39,098 bases of DNA, from the NCBI GenBank assembly GCA_016866935.1, contig VGKS01000004.1:1-39098 (forward strand). Reading direction: 5' to 3'. Positions within the stretch are counted from its first letter, which is position 1. Every line of letters begins with the position of its first letter. Both the position numbers and the translations under genes were made by a program. The notes under the pieces were generated by a model that searched no databases, was not told where the DNA came from, and saw nothing but the letters and a program-made list of their open reading frames with translations. This DNA is from Candidatus Pacearchaeota archaeon (lineage in GTDB: Archaea; Nanobdellota; Nanobdellia; Pacearchaeales; GW2011-AR1). Positions 1 to 9,900 of this stretch are shown here, piece by piece.

Positions 1-27
1 GACGTTCTTTGCAATAACTTTTCCCAT
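1..27 (-). CDS. Start of a gene running off the left edge
   Basis: Only nine codons (MGKVIAKNV) are in the window. The ATG at 27-25 is preceded on the minus strand by AGGAGGT about four bases upstream, a near-perfect Shine-Dalgarno site, which supports a real start. The product cannot be recognised from nine residues. An AT-rich stretch at about 60-70 could supply its promoter, separate from the upstream DUF192 gene. Confidence 0.55.
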
Positions 28-109
28 TTAACCTCCTTCTACAAAACAAAGTTCAACTTATATTTAAATGTTTGTATTTACCGACGGTAAAACGAACTCT
101 AAAAATAGT

Positions 110-478
110 TTAACGACGATAATATTTTTTTAATTTAGAGTAACTAACAAATTTTTTCAAGATATACATATTATCCAAATTAATAGGAATCTCGACGATT
201 TTGTAGAATTTTCTTTTCGACCTTATTGAAAATATGAAAGGTTTTACAATCTTACTATCAATAACCCTATTTTTATCATCAAGCCATATAGCTAAAAAAG
301 GAAAAAAGACGAAAAAAGAAGTTAAAGTGCCTTGCCATGTAACATATTTTCCAAAATCAAACAACAAACTAGAAGTATTTCTAGTTCTAAAAGTCAATCC
401 AAGACCTCTACGAAAAAAACCAACCATCTTAACAGGAATAGAAATGCTCTTTCCCTTTAGGAAAACACTAACCTTCAT
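110..478 (-). CDS. DUF192 family protein
   Basis: The 122-residue protein matches the DUF192 (COG1430) pattern: GLTFR near residue 27, LLFDF near 39, a hydrophobic SFFVFFPFLAIWLDD core in the middle, then a VIDSKIVKP strand and an EIP strand near the end. DUF192 proteins are small beta-rich domains of unknown biochemical role. There is no clear signal peptide, so it is probably cytoplasmic. It begins three bases after the stop of the coiled-coil gene and is probably its operon partner, at the end of the surface-protein array. The family call is by motif order only. Confidence 0.75.
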   Translation of the reverse strand: MKVSVFLKGKSISIPVKMVGFFRRGLGLTFRTRNTSSLLFDFGKYVTWQGTLTSFFVFFPFLAIWLDDKNRVIDSKIVKPFIFSIRSKRKFYKIVEIPINLDNMYILKKFVSYSKLKKYYRR

Positions 479-481
479 AAA

Positions 482-772
482 TCAAATATCTTTCATTTCT
501 GACTTTATCTTAGACATCTTCGCAATCTTATCAGAAACCTTATCTGATTTTCCAGACAACTCTTTCTTATGTTCTTGAAGTCTAGAATCTTTCTCTTCCA
601 AATTAGCAATTAAACGCTGTAATTCCGCTTCCTTTTTGCGAGTTTCAGATATATTAGAACTTGTCTTTTCCATGGATTTCTTCAAGGAATCCCTCTCCTT
701 GCTCAAAGAAGATATTTCATTCTCAAGGTCCTTAATAGCACCAGAAAGAGCAGACTTTTGTTTTTGTACCAT
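482..772 (-). CDS. Small coiled-coil protein
   Basis: About 96 residues made almost entirely of heptad-like charged helix (KDLENEISSLSKERDSLKK), with no membrane segment and no recognised domain. The reading frame could start at a TTG at 796, but the ATG at 772 has GAGAGG four bases before it and is preferred. It lies directly after the membrane protein at 803-1813, whose cytoplasmic tail is also helical, so the two could interact; that is inference. It could serve as a cytoplasmic scaffold for the surface proteins. No specific function is claimed. Confidence 0.7.
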   Translation of the reverse strand: MVQKQKSALSGAIKDLENEISSLSKERDSLKKSMEKTSSNISETRKKEAELQRLIANLEEKDSRLQEHKKELSGKSDKVSDKIAKMSKIKSEMKDI

Positions 773-802
773 GTTCCTCTCGATAGAACAAATCAATTCC
801 GT

Positions 803-1813
803 TTATAAACGTTTCTTTAAGCTAGCAGATAACTTATTTATCTCATCAATAGCTGAATCGTATGAATTTTTTGAGATATACTTCGAAGAGTAAGCTCTCT
901 CCAAAACATTCTTCTGTGCTTCTAACTTTCTAAGACCTTTAGCAGCATCGCTAAATTGAGTTTTTTTAACATATTCTAATTCAGATTTCCAGTCCTTTGC
1001 CTGATTCATAGAACGATTATACCATAAATAACTAACCAACATTATTGAAGAAATTAAAAATATGAATATTCCAGTATAAATCCTAGGTGTAAAATTATCG
1101 ACAGGGGGGCTAAACAAAAGACTATTCGATAAAGAAGCCTGATACATATCTATCCCATATGATTCTCCGCTTCTAGCAGAAACAACCATCAAAACTTCTT
1201 CATAATCAGTTAATCCTAAGTTAAAAAAATGTTCAAATGAAGCCTGCCTCGAAACAGAAACAACTTCATCAGAAGAAATCAATAAATCTCCATCAAGAGA
1301 ATAAATTGAGAAAGTAAGAGCAACTCCGTTAGAACCAGGATTATTATAATTAAGTTTATACACATTAACTATTGGAGAGAGTACAGTTTCTCCAGAAGTT
1401 ATAGAAATGTCAGAATTAGCATCAAAGTCTATAGAAACATCGTATCCTATTTCAGAACTTCTTGATTCAAGACCTATTATTATAGGTATTTCTTGAATAA
1501 TCTCAGACCCCTTTGAAATAATCAGATTATCAAAGTAAACTCCTCTAGCAATATTATCATTTCCTATAATTAAATTAAATGAACCAAAATCCTCACTTCC
1601 GACATTAATAGTATTTTGATCAAGCCTTACAGCCGGAGAGTTCTTTTCTAGAGTAGCAATATAAGTTCCCGCAGTGCCAGAGTTAAAAAAACTAATCGGG
1701 GATAAATAAGTTCCGCCTCGTACAGTCACAGTCATTATTTCAACAGTATCAGGAGTCTCTTGGGCACTTACAAAAAGCAGACATAAAATTAAAAGAATAA
1801 ACACTGCTTTCAT
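803..1813 (-). CDS. Membrane-anchored surface protein with cytoplasmic coiled coil
   Basis: The 336-residue protein starts with a typical signal peptide (KAVFILLILCLLFVSAQ). An extracellular beta-rich region of about 220 residues follows, then one membrane helix near residues 245-267 (TGIFIFLISSIMLVSYLWY) and a charged helical tail of about 65 residues ending in KKRL. The order implies export of the N-terminal part and a cytoplasmic coiled-coil tail. It begins one base after the stop of the 348-residue surface protein and is probably co-transcribed with it. No named family is recognised. The outside region resembles the COG1470-like or Ig-like folds of its neighbours, with low certainty. Confidence 0.8.
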   Translation of the reverse strand: MKAVFILLILCLLFVSAQETPDTVEIMTVTVRGGTYLSPISFFNSGTAGTYIATLEKNSPAVRLDQNTINVGSEDFGSFNLIIGNDNIARGVYFDNLIISKGSEIIQEIPIIIGLESRSSEIGYDVSIDFDANSDISITSGETVLSPIVNVYKLNYNNPGSNGVALTFSIYSLDGDLLISSDEVVSVSRQASFEHFFNLGLTDYEEVLMVVSARSGESYGIDMYQASLSNSLLFSPPVDNFTPRIYTGIFIFLISSIMLVSYLWYNRSMNQAKDWKSELEYVKKTQFSDAAKGLRKLEAQKNVLERAYSSKYISKNSYDSAIDEINKLSASLKKRL

Positions 1814-1814
1814 A

Positions 1815-2861
1815 CTATCTTTTCCTCATTGTAGCTTTAAATTGTTTACCTGAATGTCTAAAGAATAATATTGCAAGAATACATACTATAAGAGCAACAA
1901 CTAAAACACCAATAGCAAACCATGTCTGAGGAGTTATTAATGAATCAGATATCTTGAAGTGTGCGGTAGATGTAGCAAAACCGCCTATATATATCAACTC
2001 AACACCTAGAACATAATCTCCCGGTTCTAGTCCTGCAGTAGAAAATCTCTTACTATAACTCTTTGCTCCTTTAACGTAGAATGTCTCGGACTCCGTATAT
2101 CTTATATTTCCATCAAAGTCTTTTATAATATAATTCATGGTAACATCTACTCCGGTTTCTCCTCCAATTTCTAAAAGCTCTATTAATGCAGGAAGTCTCT
2201 GTCCTTCTCTAAGAACCCTATACAAATCTGGAACAGTAACTGTAGTATCGAATAATACCCCTTCACTTATAACATTAAGCAAAACCAAAACCTCTCTTGT
2301 AATTCCTTGATAAGTTAGTAAAATCTTTCCAGCATAAACTCCAGGTTCAGGAGCATTTATTGTAAATCTCAAAGGAACTCTTTCTGAAGGGTTCAAAGAT
2401 AAGTAATTAGTATTGAAAATAATATAATTCTCTATTCCAGTAACGCTTACAACAAGGTTTAATGCAGTCGAACCAATATTCTCAATTATTATCTCTTTTG
2501 TTTCACTTTCTCCTGAAACTATCTTTAGATTAAAACTATCCTCGCTAATAACAAAATTAGGAGAAGAATATACAGCGCCTCCACCACCTCCAGAACCCAA
2601 ACTTGGCGCAGAGGTTCCAGAGCATACACCACAATCCTCTTCGCAAGTAGAGCACGATTCAGCTCCATTACAGAGATTGTCACCACATGTAGCTCCGGAC
2701 GTTTCTACAAAAACTCCAACAGTTGCCTCTGAAGAGGAATGCCCTGCAAGCTTTGAATTATAATCATAAGTATAAACCCATAAAGAAAATATCAAACTCA
2801 AAAGAGAAAGAATACCTGCTGTAATCAAAAGCAAAAACAAAGACCTCTTTATCTGAATCAT
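1815..2861 (-). CDS. Double-anchored surface protein with a six-cysteine motif
   Basis: The 348-residue protein has a membrane segment at residues 8-30 and a second near 315-337, followed by a short basic tail (RHSGKQFKATMRKR). After the first helix come a VGVFVETS linker and six cysteines at 59, 64, 70, 73, 77 and 80 (CGDNLCNGAESCSTCEEDC), then a glycine-serine linker and two Ig-like beta domains. The cysteine block resembles short disulphide or metal-binding modules common in DPANN surface proteins. A possible TATA box lies about 28 bases before the ATG. The VETS linker recurs in the 67-residue protein at 5075-5278. Confidence 0.8.
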   Translation of the reverse strand: MIQIKRSLFLLLITAGILSLLSLIFSLWVYTYDYNSKLAGHSSSEATVGVFVETSGATCGDNLCNGAESCSTCEEDCGVCSGTSAPSLGSGGGGGAVYSSPNFVISEDSFNLKIVSGESETKEIIIENIGSTALNLVVSVTGIENYIIFNTNYLSLNPSERVPLRFTINAPEPGVYAGKILLTYQGITREVLVLLNVISEGVLFDTTVTVPDLYRVLREGQRLPALIELLEIGGETGVDVTMNYIIKDFDGNIRYTESETFYVKGAKSYSKRFSTAGLEPGDYVLGVELIYIGGFATSTAHFKISDSLITPQTWFAIGVLVVALIVCILAILFFRHSGKQFKATMRKR

Positions 2862-2895
2862 ATAAAATTAATGAAATCTAGCATTAAATAGTTTA

Positions 2896-3303
2896 TTAGG
2901 CTCTGACTAATTTAATTATTATATTACCTGTATAGTTTCCTAAAAGATCAATAGAATCTGCACTAACAGTAAGATAAACTTTAGATGTCTGATAAGGTTC
3001 AATTATTGTTTGGTCAAAAGACAATATTCTCCTTATAGAACCATCAACTTTAGGTTCAACCTTTATTGGAAATGGATATGAATTATTAACAATTAATGAT
3101 CTTGTTGATGTTCCTCCGGGAACAATGCTTCCAAATGTTATAGAGCTAGTATTAACATCAAATCCTGCAACATCATAAGTAACAAATGCCGTAGTGTCAT
3201 AAGAATATTCAGAAAGAGGAGTCGTATAATAAAAATAAATAGAAACAGACATTACAAGAACAACTAAGGAAATAAAAAAAGAAAGTATTACTAGATTTCT
3301 CAT
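2896..3303 (-). CDS. Small surface protein with one Ig-like domain
   Basis: The 135-residue protein has an N-terminal membrane helix (LVILSFFISLVVLVMSVSIYF) and one beta-sandwich-like domain, with FGSIVPGGTSTRSLIVNN typical of choice-of-anchor or COG1470-like folds. It overlaps the upstream gene by four bases (ATGA), which points to translational coupling with the 369-residue surface protein. It has no C-terminal anchor, so it is held by its uncleaved N-terminal helix, or released if that is cleaved. Function unknown. Confidence 0.78.
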   Translation of the reverse strand: MRNLVILSFFISLVVLVMSVSIYFYYTTPLSEYSYDTTAFVTYDVAGFDVNTSSITFGSIVPGGTSTRSLIVNNSYPFPIKVEPKVDGSIRRILSFDQTIIEPYQTSKVYLTVSADSIDLLGNYTGNIIIKLVRA

Positions 3304-4409
3304 CTTCTCTTCTTAAAGAATAATCTTTTTAAAATAATGTATAATGCTATAAAAAATAGTATGGCAAGTAATGCTGATACTGAATATATTATAATCCCAT
3401 AATTATCCCCTATGTAGAGCCTTCCTGTAGCAAGAGTTGATTGACCATGATAGCTTGCATTAAAATACAAGTCATAATATCCATCGAGATTTTCAGTATC
3501 AATATAGCTCTCTATAGTTTTTTGCTCCCAAGGCATTATATCAATAGAAGGTGTTCTGAAAACAGTACTATAAACCCCATTAGTAAGATTAACATCAACA
3601 TAAGCTCCATATATAGGAGAATTCCACATACTATCTAAAGTAACATAAAATCTCTGTATTCCATCACCTCTAATAGAGCTAGTATAATTAGTAATATTAA
3701 CAAACAATGAACCGACTCTAAATGATCTATTTACTTCTCTAGTTATATCCCTATATGAAACTCTTCCTGTTGCTATATAATTTCCAGGTTCAATACCAGA
3801 AGTCTCGGCATATTTTCTAAAATACCTATCTCCAGAAACAGGAATTGTTACGGGAGTAAATTCAATTCTTTTAACTGCTTTTCCAGTACTTGAAACAAAA
3901 TCAACATAAACCTCTTTTATTTCAAGAGGATTATCTCCTCTGTTAATTAAATAAAGTTCAACAGAAATCTGGTCATTTACATTTACGTCCAGGATATTCA
4001 AAGACAAATCCCCATAATAACCTGGATAAGGAACAAATGTTTTTATTATAGATCCAACTTCAACAAGAGTATTAATGAATGACGTTTCAGAAGGTCTTTC
4101 CTTTACGCTTACAGATACAGTGTGTTCTCCAGGTAAATCAATCTTTTCAGGGAAGTTTATAGAAAGAATAAAAGAACCACTTCCAACAACTGAGTTAGTA
4201 TTTACGGAAGAATACTGAGCTAAATATCCTCCCCTTATATTAACATCATATTCAACTCCCTCAACTGCATCTAAAACATAAAAGGTTATATTTGTCTGTT
4301 TTCCAGATTCGAAATTAATGTTTTTTATTGCAGGAGATATTCCTAATGAAGAGGCATAAGAAATACAAAATATAAAAGCTATAACTAAAATAAACCTCTT
4401 TATTACCAT
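3300..4409 (-). CDS. Signal peptide / Ig-like / C-terminal anchor surface protein
   Basis: The 369-residue protein has a cleavable signal (ILVIAFIFCISYASS), mature start LGISPAIKNINF, three beta-sandwich domains, and a C-terminal helix (IIIYSVSALLAILFFIALYII) followed by the basic tail KRLFFKKRR. This is a type I topology with almost the whole protein outside. It is clearly paralogous to the protein at 5336-6526: both start [LF]GI[ST]PA after the signal and share a PYPG.Y turn in mid-protein. A TATA-like TTTAAATACA lies 25 bases before the ATG. Probably a structural or adhesive envelope component. Confidence 0.82.
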   Translation of the reverse strand: MVIKRFILVIAFIFCISYASSLGISPAIKNINFESGKQTNITFYVLDAVEGVEYDVNIRGGYLAQYSSVNTNSVVGSGSFILSINFPEKIDLPGEHTVSVSVKERPSETSFINTLVEVGSIIKTFVPYPGYYGDLSLNILDVNVNDQISVELYLINRGDNPLEIKEVYVDFVSSTGKAVKRIEFTPVTIPVSGDRYFRKYAETSGIEPGNYIATGRVSYRDITREVNRSFRVGSLFVNITNYTSSIRGDGIQRFYVTLDSMWNSPIYGAYVDVNLTNGVYSTVFRTPSIDIMPWEQKTIESYIDTENLDGYYDLYFNASYHGQSTLATGRLYIGDNYGIIIYSVSALLAILFFIALYIILKRLFFKKRR

Positions 4410-4429
4410 ATACTAAAAAACCAACTGCC

Positions 4430-4439
4430 TTTTAAATAC
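4430..4439 (-). promoter_or_regulatory. TATA box for the 369-residue surface protein
   Basis: Reads TGTATTTAAA on the minus strand, with its centre 25 bases before the ATG at 4409. That spacing predicts a leaderless mRNA. Confidence 0.5.
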
Positions 4440-4449
4440 ATTTTTAGAC

Positions 4450-5085
4450 TTAAGCAGCGAAAGCTACTGCAGTAATAGTGTCCCCAAGAGTTCCAGTAAA
4501 TGAATCTGAAGGTATTGTTAAGTTGAAATCAATACGTACAACATCTCTATCATCTAAGAATTGGAAGTAATTGCAGAACAAAGTAGTGCTAGTATTGACA
4601 ACATAGAAGAAATCTGTCTGCAATGCACCAGTTCCGCCTGAAGAGTTTCTGCAAGCACCAGATTCAAAGCTTGTAACATTCCATCTATATCCAGGAGAAG
4701 TTCCTCCAATCATTGAGGCAGCTGTCTTTGTACCAGATAAGTTCAAAGTGACATTAACATTTCCAAGATTCTCTATCCTTAAACCACCAGCATTCTGAAG
4801 AGACCAGTTACCATTAGTAACATTGTTAGTAGCAAATGTATTGAGTCCTGCAGAAGAAAATCCATCATTAACTCTTCCACTTCCCCAGTTAATTCTTGCT
4901 GTAGTAAAGTTAATAGTTACAACAGATTCTACAGTAAGGTTAGCTTCTCCTACGCTCGTAGCATAGCCAGATATTGTACTAAACAAAGTCTTAGCTGAAA
5001 GATAAAAGACCCCTACCGAAAATAAAGATATAATAAAAACAAAAACGGCAAATACCGTAACTGCCTTAGAATTGCTATCCGCCAT
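4450..5085 (-). CDS. Signal-anchored, glycosylation-site-rich surface protein
   Basis: The 211-residue protein has one hydrophobic segment at residues 9-35 (AVTVFAVFVFIISLFSVGVF), then TISGYATSVGEANLTVES and a beta-rich Ser/Thr/Asn-rich domain with many N-X-S/T sequons (NVTNGNW, NVTLNLSGT, NTSTTLF). Two cysteines about 25 residues apart (ACRN and FCNY) could form a disulphide. It ends in ITAVAFAA with no C-terminal anchor. Its start overlaps the end of the upstream 67-residue gene by 11 bases. It is less lysine-rich than its neighbours and could be an abundant envelope or pilin-like subunit; this is speculation. No named family. Confidence 0.8.
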   Translation of the reverse strand: MADSNSKAVTVFAVFVFIISLFSVGVFYLSAKTLFSTISGYATSVGEANLTVESVVTINFTTARINWGSGRVNDGFSSAGLNTFATNNVTNGNWSLQNAGGLRIENLGNVNVTLNLSGTKTAASMIGGTSPGYRWNVTSFESGACRNSSGGTGALQTDFFYVVNTSTTLFCNYFQFLDDRDVVRIDFNLTIPSDSFTGTLGDTITAVAFAA

Positions 5086-5278
5086 TACCAGATTGAACCC
5101 CTTTATTACTAGTCTCTACAAAAAAGCCTACATTTCCATAATTTGACGAAGGTCTTACCATCTCTTTATTATTAGAAGACTTCATATTGTAAATAGTTAA
5201 ATTGAAAACAACAGACAAAGCTGAAAGAACCAATGTAACCACAAGAATAACTACCAACACCTTCTTTAAATCTGCCAT
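5075..5278 (-). CDS. 67-residue single-span membrane protein
   Basis: A lysine-containing N-terminus is followed by a long hydrophobic helix (VLVVILVVTLVLSALSVVF) and a short tail containing YGNVGFFVETSNKG. The tail matches the post-membrane linker of the 348-residue protein (ATVGVFVETSGAT), so this looks like the same membrane-plus-linker module without the Ig domains. It overlaps the start of the 211-residue gene by 11 bases. It could be an accessory subunit or a truncated paralogue. Confidence 0.7.
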   Translation of the reverse strand: MADLKKVLVVILVVTLVLSALSVVFNLTIYNMKSSNNKEMVRPSSNYGNVGFFVETSNKGVQSGNGG

Positions 5279-5300
5279 TACAAATAAAGAATAAATATCA

Positions 5301-5310
5301 TATATTTAAA
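5301..5310 (-). promoter_or_regulatory. TATA box for the 67-residue / 211-residue gene pair
   Basis: TTTAAATATA on the minus strand lies 28 bases before the ATG at 5278, in the 57-base gap after the preceding gene. It suggests that the two small envelope genes are transcribed separately from the giant-protein operon. Confidence 0.5.
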
Positions 5311-5335
5311 CATTTCCCGTTTTTCGGTAACAATC

Positions 5336-6526
5336 TTATCTTTTATTTGCCTTTTTCCTAAGAACCAAAAACCATGTAAGATTAAGTAAAACAAGTACTA
5401 TTACTACAACGACTAATATCGTATTTAAAGAACTATCTCTAGAGCTTGCAGAACTAACAACATAACCGACCCCTATAACAGTTATATCATTATCTGATAT
5501 ATCAAGCGTAAGCTCTTTTTGAGTAGATGTCTGTCCATAGTTAATGAACGCCTTAGCATTATAAGTTCCTGTTCTTACTCCTTCTGTATCCCAAAATGCA
5601 ACAAGAAGTTTACTAGAGAAAGCATTTATTTCATAAGTAGCAGATTTGAATTCAGCCATTACATCATTATCATCATTGAAAACTTGCATTGATATGTAAA
5701 CGTCCTCTGCAATGGAATTCAAAGTATTCTCTATCAAAAACTCAAACTTTGCTATTTCACCCAAACTAAAGTCATTGACTTCAACGCTCTTAAGGTCTAA
5801 AGTATCTTTTCCAACAGAAAATTCACTTTGTAAATTAAGAACAGACTCGTCATACAAGAGAGTAGCTATCGCCAAATATCTTCCCGAAGGTATTGAAGAA
5901 GTATCCCATTCAACGGCAATTTCTTTTCTTTCTCCTGCTAATATAGGGACTTCTTGAGTATTTAGGGTAGCAACTTTTTCATTTAAAGGGGTGTAAATAT
6001 CAATAACAGCTCGGGCTCTTGCAATATCCAATTTACCTTTACTTACAACAGGCAAAACAAAAGCAGTCTTTCCATCATTTGTTGTGCTGATACTTAAAGC
6101 AGACTGGGCATATTTTCCCGGGTAAGGAACGTCAATCAAAACTTTTGTAACAATTCCTATTACAGCACCAACATAGGTAGCAGAGGAACTTGGAGAGGGG
6201 TCAGGAACTTCAGTCACAACTATATCTGCATAGTGAGGTCCAGGAGATAATCCAGTAGGAATCTTTATAGTATATTTTATTGTTACTCCGCCAATATCAG
6301 GAGTAAGAGTAACATAATACTGGGATAATGCAATATTATTTTTCAACTCCCCCTCTGGTAAAATTACCAGATTAACTCTTTTATTTTCTGAGTTTATTAT
6401 ATCAAAAGAATAAGTTTGTTCACTTCCCGGACTATAATCAAATATTTTTTGAGCAGGAGTTATTCCAAATGATGAAACAAAAGGAATTAACAAAATAAGA
6501 AAGATAAAAATAGATTTACTCATCAT
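5336..6526 (-). CDS. Signal peptide / Ig-like / C-terminal anchor surface protein
   Basis: About 396 residues from the chosen start. The frame is open to 6574, but the ATG at 6526 has GGAGG two bases upstream and is followed by a signal peptide (SIFIFLILLIPFVSS), so it is preferred. The mature part starts FGITPAQKIFDY and contains three beta-sandwich domains, a C-terminal helix (TILVVVVIVLVLLNLTWFLVL) and the basic tail RKKANKR. It is a paralogue of the protein at 3300-4409, sharing the start of the mature protein and a PYPGKY turn. It overlaps the upstream gene by 11 bases, so translation is probably coupled. Confidence 0.83.
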   Translation of the reverse strand: MMSKSIFIFLILLIPFVSSFGITPAQKIFDYSPGSEQTYSFDIINSENKRVNLVILPEGELKNNIALSQYYVTLTPDIGGVTIKYTIKIPTGLSPGPHYADIVVTEVPDPSPSSSATYVGAVIGIVTKVLIDVPYPGKYAQSALSISTTNDGKTAFVLPVVSKGKLDIARARAVIDIYTPLNEKVATLNTQEVPILAGERKEIAVEWDTSSIPSGRYLAIATLLYDESVLNLQSEFSVGKDTLDLKSVEVNDFSLGEIAKFEFLIENTLNSIAEDVYISMQVFNDDNDVMAEFKSATYEINAFSSKLLVAFWDTEGVRTGTYNAKAFINYGQTSTQKELTLDISDNDITVIGVGYVVSSASSRDSSLNTILVVVVIVLVLLNLTWFLVLRKKANKR

Positions 6527-6956
6527 TTCCTCCAGAGTAAACCAAACTTGTATTAACCAAAGAACCAGTACCATAAGTATTTATCAATAAGTCAGTCTCT
6601 CCTATATTAAAAAATCCAGTTTGATTTTCATCAACTCTTCTAAGTTCTATTTCAACATCAATTTCAAAAGTTATCTCCCTGACTTCGCTTGATGTTCCAT
6701 CAAAAAACTTTACAAAGTATCTTCCTTTTTCTAAAGTAAATGACTCATCTATAAATACTGTCTTGGGAGATGAAAATTTAGAATTGTCATCTATCAAAAC
6801 GTAATCAGTTGCTGGAATTGTGAATAACAAATTAGCATCTTCAGAAAATGGAGCTATTACCAAAGGCTGGGAGTATCCAACTAAAAAGAAAACAGAAATT
6901 AGCACCGCTCCAATAAGGATTGCATCTATTATCAAAATGTGTTTTTTATTTAACAT
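6516..6956 (-). CDS. Small surface protein with N-terminal anchor
   Basis: About 146 residues: a membrane helix near the N-terminus (ILIIDAILIGAVLISVFFLVG) and one extracellular beta domain. An upstream ATG at 6968 exists, but the ATG at 6956 has GGAG four bases before it and is preferred; either start overlaps the end of the giant gene. Gene order (giant LamG protein, this protein, Ig-like protein) and overlapping ends suggest one operon and perhaps one surface complex. No named family. Confidence 0.75.
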   Translation of the reverse strand: MLNKKHILIIDAILIGAVLISVFFLVGYSQPLVIAPFSEDANLLFTIPATDYVLIDDNSKFSSPKTVFIDESFTLEKGRYFVKFFDGTSSEVREITFEIDVEIELRRVDENQTGFFNIGETDLLINTYGTGSLVNTSLVYSGGNDE

Positions 6957-9900
6957 AAATCTCCTCATGACTCAACACTAGTGTAAATGTTATTGTTGAA
7001 TTCTTGAATCCGGGACCTTCGGTATTTGGAACAGTTACATTCAGGTCAACCTCCATAGTATCAAAATTATCTGTATAGTTCAAAGCATTAGCAAGAACAA
7101 TAGGTGAAGAAGTCAAGGGAATATTAGTATAACTTGTTGCAGAAAGATCAGCTCTAAATGTTTTATTCTGGAATATCCCATTAGTGCTTACATTATCAAC
7201 TTTAGCAGTATAATAAATGGAAGGGTTAGCCACAGATTTCCACAAACTTGAAGCACCTATAGTAGAGTTAGCCTTAACATTTCCTTGGTTAATTATTATA
7301 ATAGGATTAGGAGAATTATCACTTGTATCATTATATTTCAAATATTCAAGATTTCCAAAATCAACAGCACTTATATTCATTACAAAATTCAAGTAAGCCT
7401 GAACACTCAAGTTGAATGGTGCAGAAAATTGCCCATAATTAGTTCCATCATCAGTGGCTGTTACGCTCCATCTGTAATAATCTCCATTATCTATTAAACA
7501 GTTAAGCGGTGGACCTATGCTTTGTAAAGAAGAGCCCGAACTAAATATGTAAGTTGTAGCCCCATTATAGTTACTGTCTGCACAAGTTGAAGAAGCAATT
7601 AAAGAAATATTAATTCTGCTATCAACTATACTGTCTCCATCATCGTCACTTGAAGCAAATGTAAATATTTGATTAGTTCTGTTCAAAGTTACGCTTCCAT
7701 TAGAAGGATAAATTAAAGTAACATTAGGAGGGCTATTTATTATAGTTATGTTACTTGAATTGACTGTAAAGCTATCCATTCCATCCATTATAGTTAACTC
7801 TGCCTTCCAATTCTGTCCTTTTGTGGTATTTCCATCACCAAGAGTTGCAATAAAAGTAGTTCCATTCGCATAGCTTTTATTAAACTCAACAGTCAAATGG
7901 ACAAAGCTATTGTTATACCATCTGACAGTAACGTTCATTGTGTGGTTATTCAAATCAAGAAGTGTTGTTCTTACATTCAAATTTTCTGCAGTCTTATTTT
8001 GCCCTAAAGTAGAATTAAGTATTACAGCTGTTCCATTATAAGGAACATTATTTCCGACAGTAAAAGTATATACGGGAGAAACATTGTAGGCTCCGGCGTT
8101 ATCACTTACGTTAACCCTCCAGTGATATGTCCCTTCACGTAAACGATAAATATCAAGTATTTCTGCAGCTGTAAGAGTTTTATTGAAAATAGCAACATCA
8201 TCAATAAGGCCTTGGAAGTTATTATTTCCAGCTAATCCTCCAATTCCCAAAGAAGCATTTGTATCCATCAAAGAACCAGAGTCTATGCTTAGAATGGAAG
8301 ATTTATCTACCAATCCATTGACATAAGCTGTAGCATTTCTTGATGTCCTATTATAAGTGACGGCATAATGATACCACGTAGTATTTGGTACAAATACCGT
8401 ATTGGTATTTATTTGAACTCCAACAGTAGAGTTACCAATAGAAAATGCTATGGTCTTTGAGGCATTTTCAAATACAACTAAATAATCTCTGTCAGTGGAA
8501 TTGACTTGTTTGCTGACAATAGATCTATAAGCATTATCGCTAGTCACATTATTTGAAAAATTAAGCCATGCAACAACTGTAATCTCTCCAGTTATACTTG
8601 GAGAATTAAGTAAAGCATGGTCATTCAAAAGAATAGCTTCAGTATTATCAACCTCATAAGCCATGCCTAAACCATTTATGCTTCTTTCACGTCCACCGTT
8701 TAAATTAGAAGGAGTTCCATTGAATGCACCAGTAGCATAATCAACAACACTCGTCATATTATCTCCAAAAATAGTGTTATTGTCAAAGTGGTAAAGCAAG
8801 AACATTCCTTGAGTAGAATTGTACTTCAATGGAGGTATGCTATAATTAAAGAAGAACGTGCCGTTTGTTGTGAAGTTAACAGGTCCATACATTATATTTT
8901 CGTATGAAAAGTCATTATCAGTATCCACAAAAGCGGTTAAGTAGCCAGCCGTTCCATTTATCCAGTCAGTATCGTTTATCCCTAAGCTAATGTTTACACT
9001 TCTGACATTTGTTATAGAACCATTGGCAGGAGAATTCAAGCCGAATACATTAGGCGCCTTGCTTTCAGTATAAGTAACATTGAACATAAGTAAATCCTGT
9101 GATAAAGTACACGCTGCATCTTCTATATCATTCAAAACTTCTGTTCTTGCTATAGCTCGTGTTCCAGTACTACCAAAAAAGTTTCCACATGTCCAAGTCT
9201 CTAAACTTGTAACATTAACACAGCTTCTTCCAGGGTTAGCAGTTTTATCGGGGCAAGAAACACCTAAATTAGTAGGGCTTGCTCCTCCATTCGCATCAAC
9301 ATATAAGGGACAAGTAGTAAACCCTGTTGAAATATCATTCCACCATTCATAGCATAAAAATACTTGATTTACTAATTGGCAATTGACTATAGAGCTATTA
9401 AATACTGTAATATTTATTCCAGAGTATTCGTTAATATTCATCGTAGTATCTTCATTAGTTCCATCATCGCAACTAATCCTATCTGTCGCGCATGCAGCAG
9501 GATAAGTTCCAGTACAAGCGCTTGTGTAAGTATTAGGACTTCCGCTATTTATCATCGCATTACAACCCCGAGCTTTCAATTCGATCGCTCCGCCAGGTTG
9601 TGCTTGAGGGTCAATAATATGGTCAAATTCAATTTCCCCCCCAATAATACGTAAATCAAAAGTATCTTGAGTTCCATTCAGATTAGTCAAATATACTTTA
9701 TTGTAAACATTTTCACTTATATTTTCAAAAGTAACAATGATGTTGGTGGAATTAAATTCATAAACTTCTATAAGAACATTTTCTATAAGTGTTCCATTAG
9801 CGGCTCGTGGGTAAATTGTAATATCTTTTTCATTTGTTAGATTAATTTCAAAAGTAATTCTTACATAATGTCCATCCTGTATTGTTTCGCTCCAGGTTCC

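Noticed and set aside
234-578. 114-codon plus-strand frame opposite the DUF192 gene
   Set aside because: The minus-strand frame has a family match; this is its antisense shadow.
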